Below, one piece after another: positions 1 through 6,417 of a DNA stretch of 41,911 bases. The DNA comes from a virus. The notes under the pieces are model-generated. The model saw nothing but the letters and a program-made list of their open reading frames with translations, was not told the DNA's origin and did not search any database. The DNA lies in the IMG/VR virus record IMGVR_UViG_3300047334_000112, positions 1-41,911 of that record; one strand, written 5' to 3'. Each line of letters begins with the position of its first letter. Position 1 is the stretch's first letter. Made by a program: the position numbers and the translations under genes.

Positions 1-127
1 GCACGGCGGAGTACTTGTCCGCCTTGCCCTCCTCCATCGCCTTCTGAGGCTTCTCCAAGTGCGGGAAGCCCAGGCGGACGGGACAGGTCAGGATATTGCC
101 GCCTTCGAGTTTGCGGCAAGGGTTGTC
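1..127. repeat. Terminal redundancy, left copy (circular closure)
   Basis: Bases 1-127 are identical to 41785-41911. The repeat lies inside a coding region (start of the DUF2815-like gene), whose frame continues across the join. The molecule therefore closes into a circle of 41784 bp. A length of exactly 127 is a common assembler k-mer size, so this is more likely an assembly overlap of a circular or circularly permuted genome than a packaged direct terminal repeat. Confidence 0.95.
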
Positions 128-178
128 TGTGATCGTCCGTCGAACCCAATCGGCGGTCATTTTGGTGGATGCGGTCAT
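1..178 (-). CDS. DUF2815-like ssDNA-binding protein, N-terminal part (continues at 41784 in the circle)
   Basis: This is the start of the gene whose body lies at 41279-41911. Reading leftwards from ATG at 178-176 the protein begins MTASTKMTADWVRRTI and runs without a stop through the junction into the right-hand copy. The full product would be 227 residues (221 if the ATG at 160 is used). The upstream DUF2800 nuclease gene ends at 197, leaving an 18-base gap with a weak GAGG 12 bases before ATG 178. See the entry at 41279 for function. The start choice between 178 and 160 is not settled; 178 is preferred because only it has any ribosome-binding sequence. Confidence 0.8.
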   Translation of the reverse strand, partial: MTASTKMTADWVRRTITDNPCRKLEGGNILTCPVRLGFPHLEKPQKAMEEGKADKYSAV

Positions 179-196
179 CGGTCTCGGTATCCTCGG

Positions 197-1462
197 TTAG
201 GTCAGGAGAACGGACGAGAAGTCCGTCGCGACGGCGTCTACCGCCTCCCGCTTGTCGCTGGCTCGGGCGATGGTTCGCCCGCTGCTTTCCTTGATCGTAA
301 ACTTCAGGCGGAAGTCGTCGATCTGCTTCTTGGTCGCGCCGGCCGCTTTCAGGACCTTGTCGATCTCCGTCAGCGTGGCGAGCTTCTCGATCATCACCTT
401 CTCGCGCGGGATGTCGAACACCATATCGACGTAGGAGACGATGTCCGCGGGCTCGCCGGTGATCTTGGCGCGGGCCTGCTTATCGACCACCTTCCAGCCT
501 GGCACCTTGCCGCCCTCCAGCAGGATGGCCTCTACGCGCTGATGGACTTGGCTCAGCCACTCCTGGAGCACCTCGCCGGCCTCCAGGACGCGCGCCAGCT
601 TTTCGACGTCCATCTCTTTAGGGTCGGGCAGAGTGGCGGGCGTCACACCCACGATGGATCGACCAGGCAAATCAAGCTCTCCTGCGAAAGGCAATTCGGC
701 GGCGGGGCAAATGGCGGCGGCGTCGCAGAAGCTGCACCAGGGTCCGCGCTTGAAAGCGGCGTCTGAGCTGCGCAGCATACCGCTGTCCGATCCTATGAAG
801 GACTTGTTGAGCCTGACGGCGTCTTCGAGCACGCCTTTGAACTCCAGCAGGTCCGACGTGTCCATGGTCCAGGAGCGCACCGACGTCTCGCTGTATTGAT
901 TGCGCCAGTCGCGCGGCTGGACGATCACCACTTCAACTTCGGCGATCGGCACCTTCTCGGCGAAGGCCGAGCCCACGGCGTAGAATTTTCCCTGGGCGTT
1001 GTCGCTCGCGTCCACGTTCACGCCGATACCGTGCTTATAGTCCACGATGATCAGCTTCTTGAGCGACGGGATGTAAATGCGGCAATCGACGGTCCCGTAC
1101 ACCTCGCCGGGCTCGGCCGCAGCGATGGGAATTTCGAAGCCGTGCTCAACCACATACTCCGCGTCAGGATGGGCGTCGATCACGCCGAACACGTAGTCAA
1201 GATACTCGTCAACGGCGTCTGTCATCTCGTGGGTTATGGCGGGCCGATCCGCCGGCGCCGGGCGGCCGATGAAATCGTTGGCGGTCCTTATACCTTCTCG
1301 AAGGCACTGTGCGGCCAGCTCGTGGGCCAGCGTTCCTTCGGCGGCATAGGGGCTCTCAGGCATCGGCGGAACCCTGCGGTTCAGCGCCGTCGAGCCCGGA
1401 CAGTTGATAAAGCGAGAGGCGATCGAGCCGCCGAACTCGGAATGAAGAGGCTTAGTTGTCAT
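197..1462 (-). CDS. RecB/Cas4-like nuclease (DUF2800 family)
   Basis: 421 residues from ATG 1462, which overlaps the stop of the upstream gene as ATGA. The centre carries the PD-(D/E)XK pattern of the RecB nuclease fold: GTVDCRIYI followed by LIIVDYKHG. Near residue 240 a cysteine cluster, WCSFCDAAAIC, resembles the iron-sulphur ligands of Cas4/AddB-type nucleases. The family is known in phages next to a DUF2815 ssDNA-binding protein and a family A polymerase, and that is the order here (nuclease, DUF2815, polymerase). The likely role is 5' end resection or recombination during phage replication. The reading frame stays open upstream to 1861, but that part is a shadow of two small genes. I see the motifs; the enzymatic role is family-based inference. 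Confidence 0.85.
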   Translation of the reverse strand: MTTKPLHSEFGGSIASRFINCPGSTALNRRVPPMPESPYAAEGTLAHELAAQCLREGIRTANDFIGRPAPADRPAITHEMTDAVDEYLDYVFGVIDAHPDAEYVVEHGFEIPIAAAEPGEVYGTVDCRIYIPSLKKLIIVDYKHGIGVNVDASDNAQGKFYAVGSAFAEKVPIAEVEVVIVQPRDWRNQYSETSVRSWTMDTSDLLEFKGVLEDAVRLNKSFIGSDSGMLRSSDAAFKRGPWCSFCDAAAICPAAELPFAGELDLPGRSIVGVTPATLPDPKEMDVEKLARVLEAGEVLQEWLSQVHQRVEAILLEGGKVPGWKVVDKQARAKITGEPADIVSYVDMVFDIPREKVMIEKLATLTEIDKVLKAAGATKKQIDDFRLKFTIKESSGRTIARASDKREAVDAVATDFSSVLLT

Positions 1463-1692
1463 TTTCGTCCCCAGTTCGGAAATATCTCTTTTGGATTGAA
1501 ATGGTCGGATAGCTCCTCCTGTGCCTCTACGTCGAAAAGGTTCAGCGACACATCCCGCAGCGGGCTTTCCAAGCTCGCCTGTAGGATCGACGACCGGAAC
1601 CCTTGCATCATCCCAAACACAAGTTTGGGCGTCAGGGGCGCATACGAATAGGCTTCTATGATGATCTTCCGTTTGTACCGGGGAGGCAGCAT
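1459..1692 (-). CDS. Hypothetical protein, 77 aa
   Basis: Small protein beginning MLPPRYKRKIIIEAY. Its ATG at 1692-1690 overlaps the TGA of the preceding gene (TGATG), and its own TGA overlaps the ATG of the DUF2800 nuclease gene (ATGA). It sits in a chain of translationally coupled genes, which is the main evidence that it is real. A GTG one codon earlier (1695) is possible but would overlap more. No recognised domain; the sequence is mixed hydrophobic/charged with no membrane segment. Its position suggests an accessory role with the nuclease, but nothing in the sequence shows it. Confidence 0.65.
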   Translation of the reverse strand: MLPPRYKRKIIIEAYSYAPLTPKLVFGMMQGFRSSILQASLESPLRDVSLNLFDVEAQEELSDHFNPKEIFPNWGRK

Positions 1693-1868
1693 CACTTTTG
1701 CTCCAGATCGTCTCTTGTGCGCAGGGGGTTGGCCTCGCGGAACGCCTTGCGATGGGCGGCGTAAGCTTCTTGCTTGGCTGCGGCTTCGGCAGCAAAGGCT
1801 GAACCCTGCTCAGGCACAGGAGAGCGCCGCAGCACAAAGCCGCACCGAGGGCAGGGTTCATCGGTCAT
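1692..1868 (-). CDS. Small CxxC protein, 58 aa
   Basis: Short gene found by reading between two coupled neighbours. ATG 1868 overlaps the stop of the 167-residue gene (ATGA) and its TGA overlaps the next ATG (TGATG). The product begins MTDEPCPRCGFVLRRSP, so it has one CPxCG zinc-knuckle half, then an Ala/Lys/Glu-rich helix and a charged tail (RTRDDLEQK). Only one CxxC pair is present, so zinc binding would need a dimer or a partner. Function unknown. The tight coupling on both sides makes it a likely gene. Confidence 0.65.
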   Translation of the reverse strand: MTDEPCPRCGFVLRRSPVPEQGSAFAAEAAAKQEAYAAHRKAFREANPLRTRDDLEQK

Positions 1869-2368
1869 TTCCCTAGGATCTCTTGGACCTTGGCGACGAA
1901 GGCGCCGTATTTGTCCTCAGGGCACGCAGAGATGCGCTCAAAGCCCATGGCTTTCATCACCTCCAGCGCCCGACCGGTGTCCGTAGCGCTGATGAGATCG
2001 TTCAGCGCGCTCTTGGCGTCGGCCAGGGTCAGCTTGGCCGCGCCAGGGTCCTTGATAGCCTCGACCGCGGCGGCGCCCTGTTTCACGTTCAGATCAAAAG
2101 GGGATGCAGTCGTCGAAGGGGAAGGCTGGGCTGGCTTCTCGACAGGGCTCTCCGCGACGCCAGTCTGCTCCACAGCGCTGGCAGACGCCTTGTTGGGCCG
2201 GCCGCGCTTTTTTAGCACTCCCTCCATAACAGCCCCCGCCGCCACGCGGCCAGCGTCAACCTCAAAGTTTCCCTCGGGTTCGGCTGGTGAGGCGTTTGCC
2301 ATCGCAGCAGCGAAATAGGCCATTTCATCCGCCGTAATTGTCTCGATCGTCAGTGTGAATCTAGCCAC
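1865..2368 (-). CDS. AT-hook-like phage protein, 167 aa
   Basis: Starts at GTG 2368 with a strong AGGAGG five bases upstream. The middle contains KKRGRPNK, a match to the AT-hook minor-groove binding motif, followed by a Pro/Ser/Thr-rich linker. The C-terminal third (about residues 110-167) looks like a compact helical domain, and similar domains end many phage proteins of unknown function. First gene after a well-formed promoter (2389-2425). The AT-hook suggests DNA binding, perhaps an accessory to the recombination genes downstream; this is inference from one short motif. Confidence 0.7.
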   Translation of the reverse strand: MARFTLTIETITADEMAYFAAAMANASPAEPEGNFEVDAGRVAAGAVMEGVLKKRGRPNKASASAVEQTGVAESPVEKPAQPSPSTTASPFDLNVKQGAAAVEAIKDPGAAKLTLADAKSALNDLISATDTGRALEVMKAMGFERISACPEDKYGAFVAKVQEILGK

Positions 2369-2388
2369 GCAGGCCTCCTGTGATTTGA

Positions 2389-2425
2389 GTTTAGAATGTT
2401 AAACAGTGTTCAGCGTCGCCGTCAA
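2389..2425 (-). promoter_or_regulatory. Promoter with TTAA palindrome, copy a
   Basis: On the minus strand a -35 TTGACG (2425-2420), a 17-base spacer and a -10 TTAACA (2402-2397) precede the AGGAGG and GTG start at 2368. The -10 lies inside GTTTAGAATGTTAAAC (plus strand, 2389-2404), an imperfect palindrome GTTTA-N6-TAAAC. Closely related 16-mers occur at 4553 and 8175. A regulator binding the palindrome would cover the -10 box. Confidence 0.6.
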
Positions 2426-2431
2426 GCGCTC

Positions 2432-3769
2432 TTATGCGATGGCCGCCATCTCGAAACCGATCTTCCCGATGGCGGCGGTCTTGCGCGCCACGGTGTCCGT
2501 GACGCGCTCGTCGATCGAATTGGCCAGGGAGATGAACCTAGCGCGCACCGTCTCCGTTTGGCCGACGCGATGCACGCGCATGATCGCCTGGGCGTTTGTT
2601 CCAGGTGACCAATCGCTCTCGAACATTATTAAGTCAGAGGCAGCTGTAAGGGTGAGTCCGGTCCCGGCGGCTCTAATGTTGCCAATGAACACTGCGACTT
2701 GTTCATCCTGTTGGAAGCTTTGAACCGCTTCTGCTCGATGATTTTCCCCGACCGATCCGTCAATGTAAACGACACCGTGTCCCCTGGTTGAAAGGTAACT
2801 CCGAATATCTCCGAGAGCCTTTTTGTGTAGCCCGAAGACGCAAACCTTCTTGAGTCCATTTTCCAGTTCCTCCGCAAGCATTTCAGCGAAAGCCGGCGCC
2901 TTCGCCTCGCCGACCAGCCGACGAAGGGTTGCGATGTGCTGGGCGTCCAGGAACGACAGGCCGCCCTTCTCCACCGCGTCCAGGACCGCCTGCTCCATGC
3001 CAGGATGCTCGCTCAGGAGCGCCCTGATTTCGGCGGTGTCGCCGTCCACGGTCTGGGTCGCGAGGAATATCGGCGGCAACTGCAAGCCGGCCTGCTCCTT
3101 CGTGCGCCGTAGAGACACACTTCTGATCACCTGGCGCAGCTCAGGAACCATCTCTTCCCGCGGCGTCTGGCGGCTGGCGTAAGATCCATTCCGGCTCGTG
3201 AAATAGCGCGCCTTGAACTTGGACTTGTCCAAAAGCGTGGCGCCGGTGAAACGCAGCATCGGCCAAATGTCCAGGGGGTCGTTCGGCATGGGCGTACCCG
3301 TGAGGAACCAAACCTTGGCCGCCCAATAGGCCAGCCCGCCCTTGCCGTCGCAGTTTGGACCCAAAAGGGCGATTGTGCGCTGCGAGCCGTCGTTCATCAT
3401 GTAGTGCGACTCGTCAAAGATCAGCGCCTCGATGACGTCGCCGCTCAAACGCGGCGCCCACTTCACCGCCATCTCATAAGACACCAGCAGGACGTCCACC
3501 TTGTCCTTCAGCCATAGGCCGAGGTCATTGATCTTCTTGGCCTTGAGGATCTTCCGCGGCAGACGGCCGAACTTGCGAAACTCGCCCCGCCATACTTCGC
3601 GCACGCTCGCCGGGCACACAATGATCGCCCGCCTGACCTTTGCGGCGTCCAAAGCGCCGATGGCTTGGGCGCTCTTCCCGACTCCCATATCATCGTAAAG
3701 GCAGGCGAGACGCTTTCCCGCCAGGAACGCCGCGCCTTCGTGCTGGTAAGGGAAAAGGTCAAGCGGCAC
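2432..3769 (-). CDS. SNF2-family DNA helicase/translocase
   Basis: 445 residues from GTG 3769, overlapping the end of the CtrA-like gene by 11 bases. Superfamily 2 motifs are complete: Q-like start LFPYQHEGAAF, Walker A MGVGKS (about 28-33), Walker B DESH (119-122), motif III TGTPMPN, and motifs V/VI AAGTGLTLTAAS and RVHRVGQT. The HRxGQ signature and the short length place it in the SNF2/SMARCAL1-like group used by phages as compact ATP-dependent DNA translocases. Probable role: fork remodelling or recombination during replication. It follows RusA and the CtrA-like gene in one coupled cluster, which fits branch migration plus junction cleavage. Confidence 0.9.
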   Translation of the reverse strand: MPLDLFPYQHEGAAFLAGKRLACLYDDMGVGKSAQAIGALDAAKVRRAIIVCPASVREVWRGEFRKFGRLPRKILKAKKINDLGLWLKDKVDVLLVSYEMAVKWAPRLSGDVIEALIFDESHYMMNDGSQRTIALLGPNCDGKGGLAYWAAKVWFLTGTPMPNDPLDIWPMLRFTGATLLDKSKFKARYFTSRNGSYASRQTPREEMVPELRQVIRSVSLRRTKEQAGLQLPPIFLATQTVDGDTAEIRALLSEHPGMEQAVLDAVEKGGLSFLDAQHIATLRRLVGEAKAPAFAEMLAEELENGLKKVCVFGLHKKALGDIRSYLSTRGHGVVYIDGSVGENHRAEAVQSFQQDEQVAVFIGNIRAAGTGLTLTAASDLIMFESDWSPGTNAQAIMRVHRVGQTETVRARFISLANSIDERVTDTVARKTAAIGKIGFEMAAIA

Positions 3770-4145
3770 TGGGCGGCGCCTCGTCGAGCGCCTGAGCGAA
3801 AATCGCCATCCCTGCCGGCGACATCTGATAACCGCGCCCCCAAACCGTATCGATCGGCTTCTGATCGCCGCAGCGATAGATTAGCTTGGTGCGGATTTTG
3901 CAAATAAACACATCAACGATTTTTTGCTCGGCCGCTTCGTCTGGGTTTGGGTAAAGAATTTCAAGAGTAAATTCTTTGGTTATCATTCTCCCCGCGCGAT
4001 CATAAAGCGCCAGCGCTAATTTGGCTTCAGACGGTGTAAAGCCGAAAGCCTTGGACAGTTTCGCCAATCGGTTTTCTGATTGCTCGACTTTTAAGGCTCG
4101 CTTGAAATACGCCAGCTCTTCTTCTAATTTTTCGTATGTTTTCAT
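3759..4145 (-). CDS. CtrA-like winged-helix DNA-binding protein without receiver domain
   Basis: 128 residues from ATG 4145, whose ATG overlaps the stop of the RusA gene (TGATG). The N-terminus (about 1-30) is a charged heptad-like helix, likely a coiled coil. Residues from about 35 form an OmpR/PhoB-type winged helix (Trans_reg_C): a GFTPSEAKLALAL helix, MITKEFTLEILYP, then KIVDVFICKIRTKL and IDTVWGRGYQMS. The DVFICK and TVWGRGY blocks are the signature of alphaproteobacterial CtrA rather than of PhoB-type regulators in general. There is no phospho-acceptor receiver domain. The protein ends SAA; a terminal Ala-Ala is a known ClpXP recognition feature of CtrA and of ssrA tags. I infer a phosphorylation-independent CtrA mimic or a phage operon regulator. 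Confidence 0.85.
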   Translation of the reverse strand: MKTYEKLEEELAYFKRALKVEQSENRLAKLSKAFGFTPSEAKLALALYDRAGRMITKEFTLEILYPNPDEAAEQKIVDVFICKIRTKLIYRCGDQKPIDTVWGRGYQMSPAGMAIFAQALDEAPPSAA

Positions 4146-4552
4146 CACGATAGAATCCCCATCTTGAAAACCCCGACGTCGGTTTTCGCCACGCAACCAT
4201 ATCGCTTGGTCACGCGTAAGTCCGTGACTTGGGCGTCGTCTTTGAACGCGACGCCGTTCAGTCCGTCGAGGATGATCTTGGCGCAGTTGTCGATGTCGGG
4301 CTTCTTGGGCGCTGGCGATCCTGGCGCCGCGGCGCGGCGCTTCTTTGACCAAGACTCAGGCACGTCATAGGTGATCTCGATCTGCACAGAGACAGGACCT
4401 TCCCATGGCGCGGCGCCCTTCATCTCCAGTCCGGCCAGATGAGCCACCTTGTTTTCATAGCTGGCGGTCGCCTTATCGACGAAACGCACGGCGCCGCGCT
4501 GGCCAGTCCTGGCCCAGCCGCGCGGCGCGCCCATGACGGTGAAAGTGATCAT
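4145..4552 (-). CDS. RusA-like Holliday junction resolvase
   Basis: 135 residues from ATG 4552. RusA-family features: VMGAPRGWARTGQR near the start, then KKPDIDNCAKIILDGLNGVAFKDDAQV, which carries the catalytic acidic residues (PDIDN and DDAQV), and a final Lys-containing strand. RusA dimers cut four-way junctions; in phages they resolve recombination or packaging intermediates. The length is typical. No Shine-Dalgarno precedes the ATG. Instead a promoter -10 ends eight bases before it, so the transcript may be leaderless. First gene of a cluster with the CtrA-like protein and the helicase. Confidence 0.9.
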   Translation of the reverse strand: MITFTVMGAPRGWARTGQRGAVRFVDKATASYENKVAHLAGLEMKGAAPWEGPVSVQIEITYDVPESWSKKRRAAAPGSPAPKKPDIDNCAKIILDGLNGVAFKDDAQVTDLRVTKRYGCVAKTDVGVFKMGILS

Positions 4553-4589
4553 GCTTAAAATGTTAAACGCCTTTCCCGTTCGACGTCAA
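4553..4589 (-). promoter_or_regulatory. Promoter with TTAA palindrome, copy b (possible leaderless start)
   Basis: Minus-strand -35 TTGACG (4589-4584), a 17-base spacer and -10 TTAACA (4566-4561), with the same geometry as the promoter at 2389-2425. The -10 lies in GCTTAAAATGTTAAAC (plus strand, 4553-4568), which abuts the RusA ATG at 4552. A transcription start about seven to eight bases after the -10 would fall on the A of the ATG, giving a leaderless mRNA. The -35 overlaps the end of the upstream HTH gene. Confidence 0.6.
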
Positions 4590-4798
4590 CTGGTAAGGTC
4601 AATGTAATCGATTAACGTTTGCAGTTTGTCGCGCAGCTCGACCAAGGCGTCGCGCAGATGCTCGGTTTTCATGTCGCGCATCCGCACGTTAGCGCCGTGC
4701 GACGCGCGGTTCACGGTGATCCTGGTCAGTCCCACCATGTCGGCGATATCGACGTCTGGCCAGCCCGTGGCGTCTTTGACTTCAGCTAGGAGGTTCAT
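4586..4798 (-). CDS. Small helix-turn-helix protein, 70 aa
   Basis: Starts at ATG 4798, overlapping the stop of the upstream gene (ATGA). The segment DIADMVGLTRITVNRASHG reads as a helix-turn-helix (Cro/XRE-like: helix, turn at GL, recognition helix), followed by a C-terminal amphipathic helix that could mediate dimerisation. The size is typical of a phage Cro-type repressor or antirepressor. It precedes the RusA promoter and may be an early-to-middle switch regulator; the CTGATCAG or GTGGTATT palindromes upstream are candidate operators. No DNA target can be assigned from sequence alone. Confidence 0.65.
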   Translation of the reverse strand: MNLLAEVKDATGWPDVDIADMVGLTRITVNRASHGANVRMRDMKTEHLRDALVELRDKLQTLIDYIDLTS

Positions 4799-5052
4799 AG
4801 CAATCCCTCTTGGCGCAAAGCGAGAGCGCCTTGGTCCCTGTCGCCATCGGCGTCAAACCAATGCACAGGCGTCGTGGGGTGCGGATAAGAAATGTGGTGC
4901 GCCCAATACGGGCCGCCGTCTTTCCAAGTGTTAGCCCCTTTTATGAGAGCGTTAATAGTAGATTTTGGCCATCGAATATCGTCGCTCGAAACAATGCATT
5001 CCGCAGCTAGTACCAGCTTCGCGTGGGCGACAGATCCGGCCTTAATAGGCAT
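4795..5052 (-). CDS. Hypothetical protein, 85 aa
   Basis: ATG 5052 with AGGAGA nine bases upstream; the stop overlaps the HTH gene start (ATGA). The sequence is rich in Trp and His (PYWAHHISYPHPTTPVHWFDADGD) and ends in a charged tail. Not a family I recognise. No signal peptide or membrane helix. It is the gene following copy 1 of the repeated intercistronic module, so it may be transcribed at a reduced level through that terminator-like hairpin. Confidence 0.6.
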   Translation of the reverse strand: MPIKAGSVAHAKLVLAAECIVSSDDIRWPKSTINALIKGANTWKDGGPYWAHHISYPHPTTPVHWFDADGDRDQGALALRQEGLL

Positions 5053-5060
5053 AGTCTTTC

Positions 5061-5124
5061 TCCTAGAGGCCTGAGCGCCTCAAAAGCCTCACCGCGCTTG
5101 GCGGTGAGGCTTAAGCGAAGCTCA
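5061..5124 (-). terminator. Intercistronic hairpin module, copy 1
   Basis: On the minus strand: TGAG of the preceding gene's stop, then a 12-bp GC-rich hairpin (5083-5112) with a TTTT tract, then a second hairpin GAGGC-GCTCAG-GCCTC, then the AGGA ribosome site of the next gene. The first hairpin with its T tract has the form of a Rho-independent terminator. Nearly the same 64-base block recurs at 5778-5842, and two related blocks occur at 6350 and 7698. Confidence 0.7.
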
Positions 5125-5214
5125 GTGTGAAAGCAGAACGATGGCGCCGAAGGCGATCGCGTAGAAAGCCAGGGCGCCAGCTAGGTTGAGCGCGAGAACG
5201 GCGGCGCGCATCAT
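5122..5214 (-). CDS. Small single-pass membrane peptide, 30 aa
   Basis: ATG 5214 overlaps the stop of the Ala-rich gene, and a second ATG follows immediately (ATGATG). The peptide starts MMRAAVLALNLAGALAFYA and continues as one hydrophobic stretch to IVLLSH, with an Arg at position 3 and a His at the end. It is one predicted membrane helix with the short positive side at the N-terminus. Such tiny early phage membrane peptides can alter host envelope or immunity functions, but no family is recognisable. Coupling to the Ala-rich protein suggests the two act together. Confidence 0.55.
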   Translation of the reverse strand: MMRAAVLALNLAGALAFYAIAFGAIVLLSH

Positions 5215-5768
5215 GCGGATATCTTAAGGAAGATTTCGCGTTGCGCCTCTTGTTCTGCGGCCCAGGCGGCGGCCCAGGCGGCGGCCTCGGCGGCGGCCTC
5301 GGCGGCCCCGGCGGCCTCGGCGGCGGCCCCGGCGGCGGCCCAGGCGGCGGCCCCGGCGGCGGCCCCGGCGGCGGCCGCGGCGGCCCCGGCGGCGGCCCAG
5401 GCGGCGGCCTCGGCGGCGGCCTCGGCGGCCCCGGCGGCGGCCCAGGCGGCGGCCCAGGCGGCGTCCGCGGCGGCGTCCCCGGCGTCCGTATCAGCGTCGA
5501 GCCAGTTTTGCGCGGCGTTCAAGGCGGCTTGAACGCGAGGATCCTCGTTTTGGTGAGCGACGCGCTGAGCGCATTCTAAAGCGAATTGAACGCATTGGCG
5601 CTTCATGCCGAGGCGGCCGGCGACCCAAAGTAGCTCGCCGATCGACGCGCCCGCCGCCAAAGCTTCCGCGGCTGTCATAGCTTTGCGATCGCCGAACAAG
5701 GCGAGGCGGCTTTTGAGGCGGCAAGGGTTTATGGCGACCAGCTGGTCGCGGGTTATCGAAACGGGCAT
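5211..5768 (-). CDS. Ala-rich repeat protein, possibly Imm5-like
   Basis: 185 residues from ATG 5768. The first 90 residues are ordinary and contain a helical segment (CVQFALECAQRVAHQNED, then NAAQNWLDAD). From about residue 93 to 175 the protein is a run of Ala with periodic Trp, Gly or Glu (AAWAAAGAAEAAAEAAA pattern). This layout, a short folded head followed by AAWAAA-type repeats, resembles proteins annotated as putative immunity protein Imm5 in bacteria and phages, but I cannot confirm the family. The repeat is encoded by near-perfect GCC triplets, so it could change length by slippage. It lies between module copies 1 and 2. Confidence 0.6.
   Translation of the reverse strand: MPVSITRDQLVAINPCRLKSRLALFGDRKAMTAAEALAAGASIGELLWVAGRLGMKRQCVQFALECAQRVAHQNEDPRVQAALNAAQNWLDADTDAGDAAADAAWAAAWAAAGAAEAAAEAAAWAAAGAAAAAAGAAAGAAAWAAAGAAAEAAGAAEAAAEAAAWAAAWAAEQEAQREIFLKISA
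5262..5479. repeat. GGC/GCC triplet-rich low-complexity repeat
   Basis: About 220 bases built almost wholly of GGC triplets (plus strand), interrupted by CCA, CTC or CCC at regular spacing, giving 6-, 9- and 15-base periodicities. On the minus strand it encodes the Ala-rich tail of the gene at 5211-5768. The plus strand also reads open as Gly/Pro-rich sequence, which is a by-product of composition. Confidence 0.85.
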
Positions 5769-5777
5769 GATTTTTGT

Positions 5778-5842
5778 TCCTGGAGGCCTGAGCGCCTCAA
5801 AAGCCCCACCGCGCTTGGCGATGGGGCTTAAGCGGGGCTCAG
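5778..5842 (-). terminator. Intercistronic hairpin module, copy 2
   Basis: Second copy of the module seen at 5061. Compensatory changes keep the main stem: GCCTCACC became GCCCCACC with the opposite arm changed to match, and the TTTT tract, the GAGGC...GCCTC hairpin and the AGGA site are conserved. Covariation in the stem supports a functional RNA structure. It separates the 167-residue gene (stop 5839) from the Ala-rich gene (start 5768). Confidence 0.7.
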
Positions 5843-6342
5843 AGTTCGACGCCCATTTCTGAGGCTAATTCTTGCGCATACCATTCGACAGCTAACTTGA
5901 GGCCGAACATGAGGGCGTCACACATAGCTTCCGCGTTAGAGCCATGTTCGAGTCGCATCTGATCGGATGTCTTATTCTCCCAGACCTTGAAGGACAGAGC
6001 TAGGAAGCAGGCTTCGAGAATATCCGTGCTAGACGTTCCTTCCGCCGCACGCCACGATGTTTCCCCTGTTTCGGATAAGAAGGCCGTCATCGCTTCCGCA
6101 ATAGCTTTCCGGTTTTTGTCCGCCATCTGGTACACGTCGCGGGTATAGATCAGGTCACTCCACCAACCCGTATCCACGCCCCTAGTGGCATCCAGAAAGG
6201 CCATCCGCAGGCCTTCAGCCTTGGCTTCCTTGGCCGTGTACATGCGCGCCATATTGGCTTTGCGCACACAGCGAGCCCATTGCTCATGCTCCTTGGCGGA
6301 TGCCAGGATGGTCCGCTTTACGTACTGCTTAAGCTTGTTCAT
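5839..6342 (-). CDS. Hypothetical protein, 167 aa
   Basis: ATG 6342, with AGGAAC nine bases upstream. The product is mostly helical and charged (MNKLKQYVKRTILASAKEHEQW...), with an aromatic-rich centre (GVDTGWWSDLIYTRDVYQM) and a C-terminal helix ending EWYAQELASEMGVEL. No signal peptide, membrane segment or motif I recognise. It lies between module copies 2 and 3, as one of a series of separately bounded early accessory genes, a position where phages often carry host-takeover or anti-defence proteins. That context is the only hint of function. Confidence 0.65.
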   Translation of the reverse strand: MNKLKQYVKRTILASAKEHEQWARCVRKANMARMYTAKEAKAEGLRMAFLDATRGVDTGWWSDLIYTRDVYQMADKNRKAIAEAMTAFLSETGETSWRAAEGTSSTDILEACFLALSFKVWENKTSDQMRLEHGSNAEAMCDALMFGLKLAVEWYAQELASEMGVEL

Positions 6343-6349
6343 CGTTTTT

Positions 6350-6414
6350 GTTCCTAGTCAGGCCTGAGCGCCTGGAAAGGCCCCCGCCGCAGCGGGAGCT
6401 AGTCGAGGGGCTCA
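6350..6414 (-). terminator. Intercistronic hairpin module, copy 3
   Basis: Third copy, of a diverged subtype shared with 7698-7753. On the minus strand TGAGCCCCTCGACTAGC is followed by a CCCGC/GCGGG hairpin, GGCCTTT, then CAGGCGCTCAGGCCTG (a second hairpin) and TAGGAAC, the ribosome-binding site of the gene at 6342. The GC stem plus short T tract again resembles a terminator. Confidence 0.65.
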
Positions 6415-6417
6415 AAT

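Noticed and set aside
1-127. T7-like direct terminal repeat
   Set aside because: The length equals a standard assembly k-mer and the repeat lies in the middle of a gene; without read-end data it cannot be called a packaged terminus.
5241-5579. Plus-strand Gly/Pro-rich open frame opposite the Ala-rich gene
   Set aside because: It exists only because the GGC triplet repeat is open in several frames; no ribosome site and no non-repeat protein sequence.
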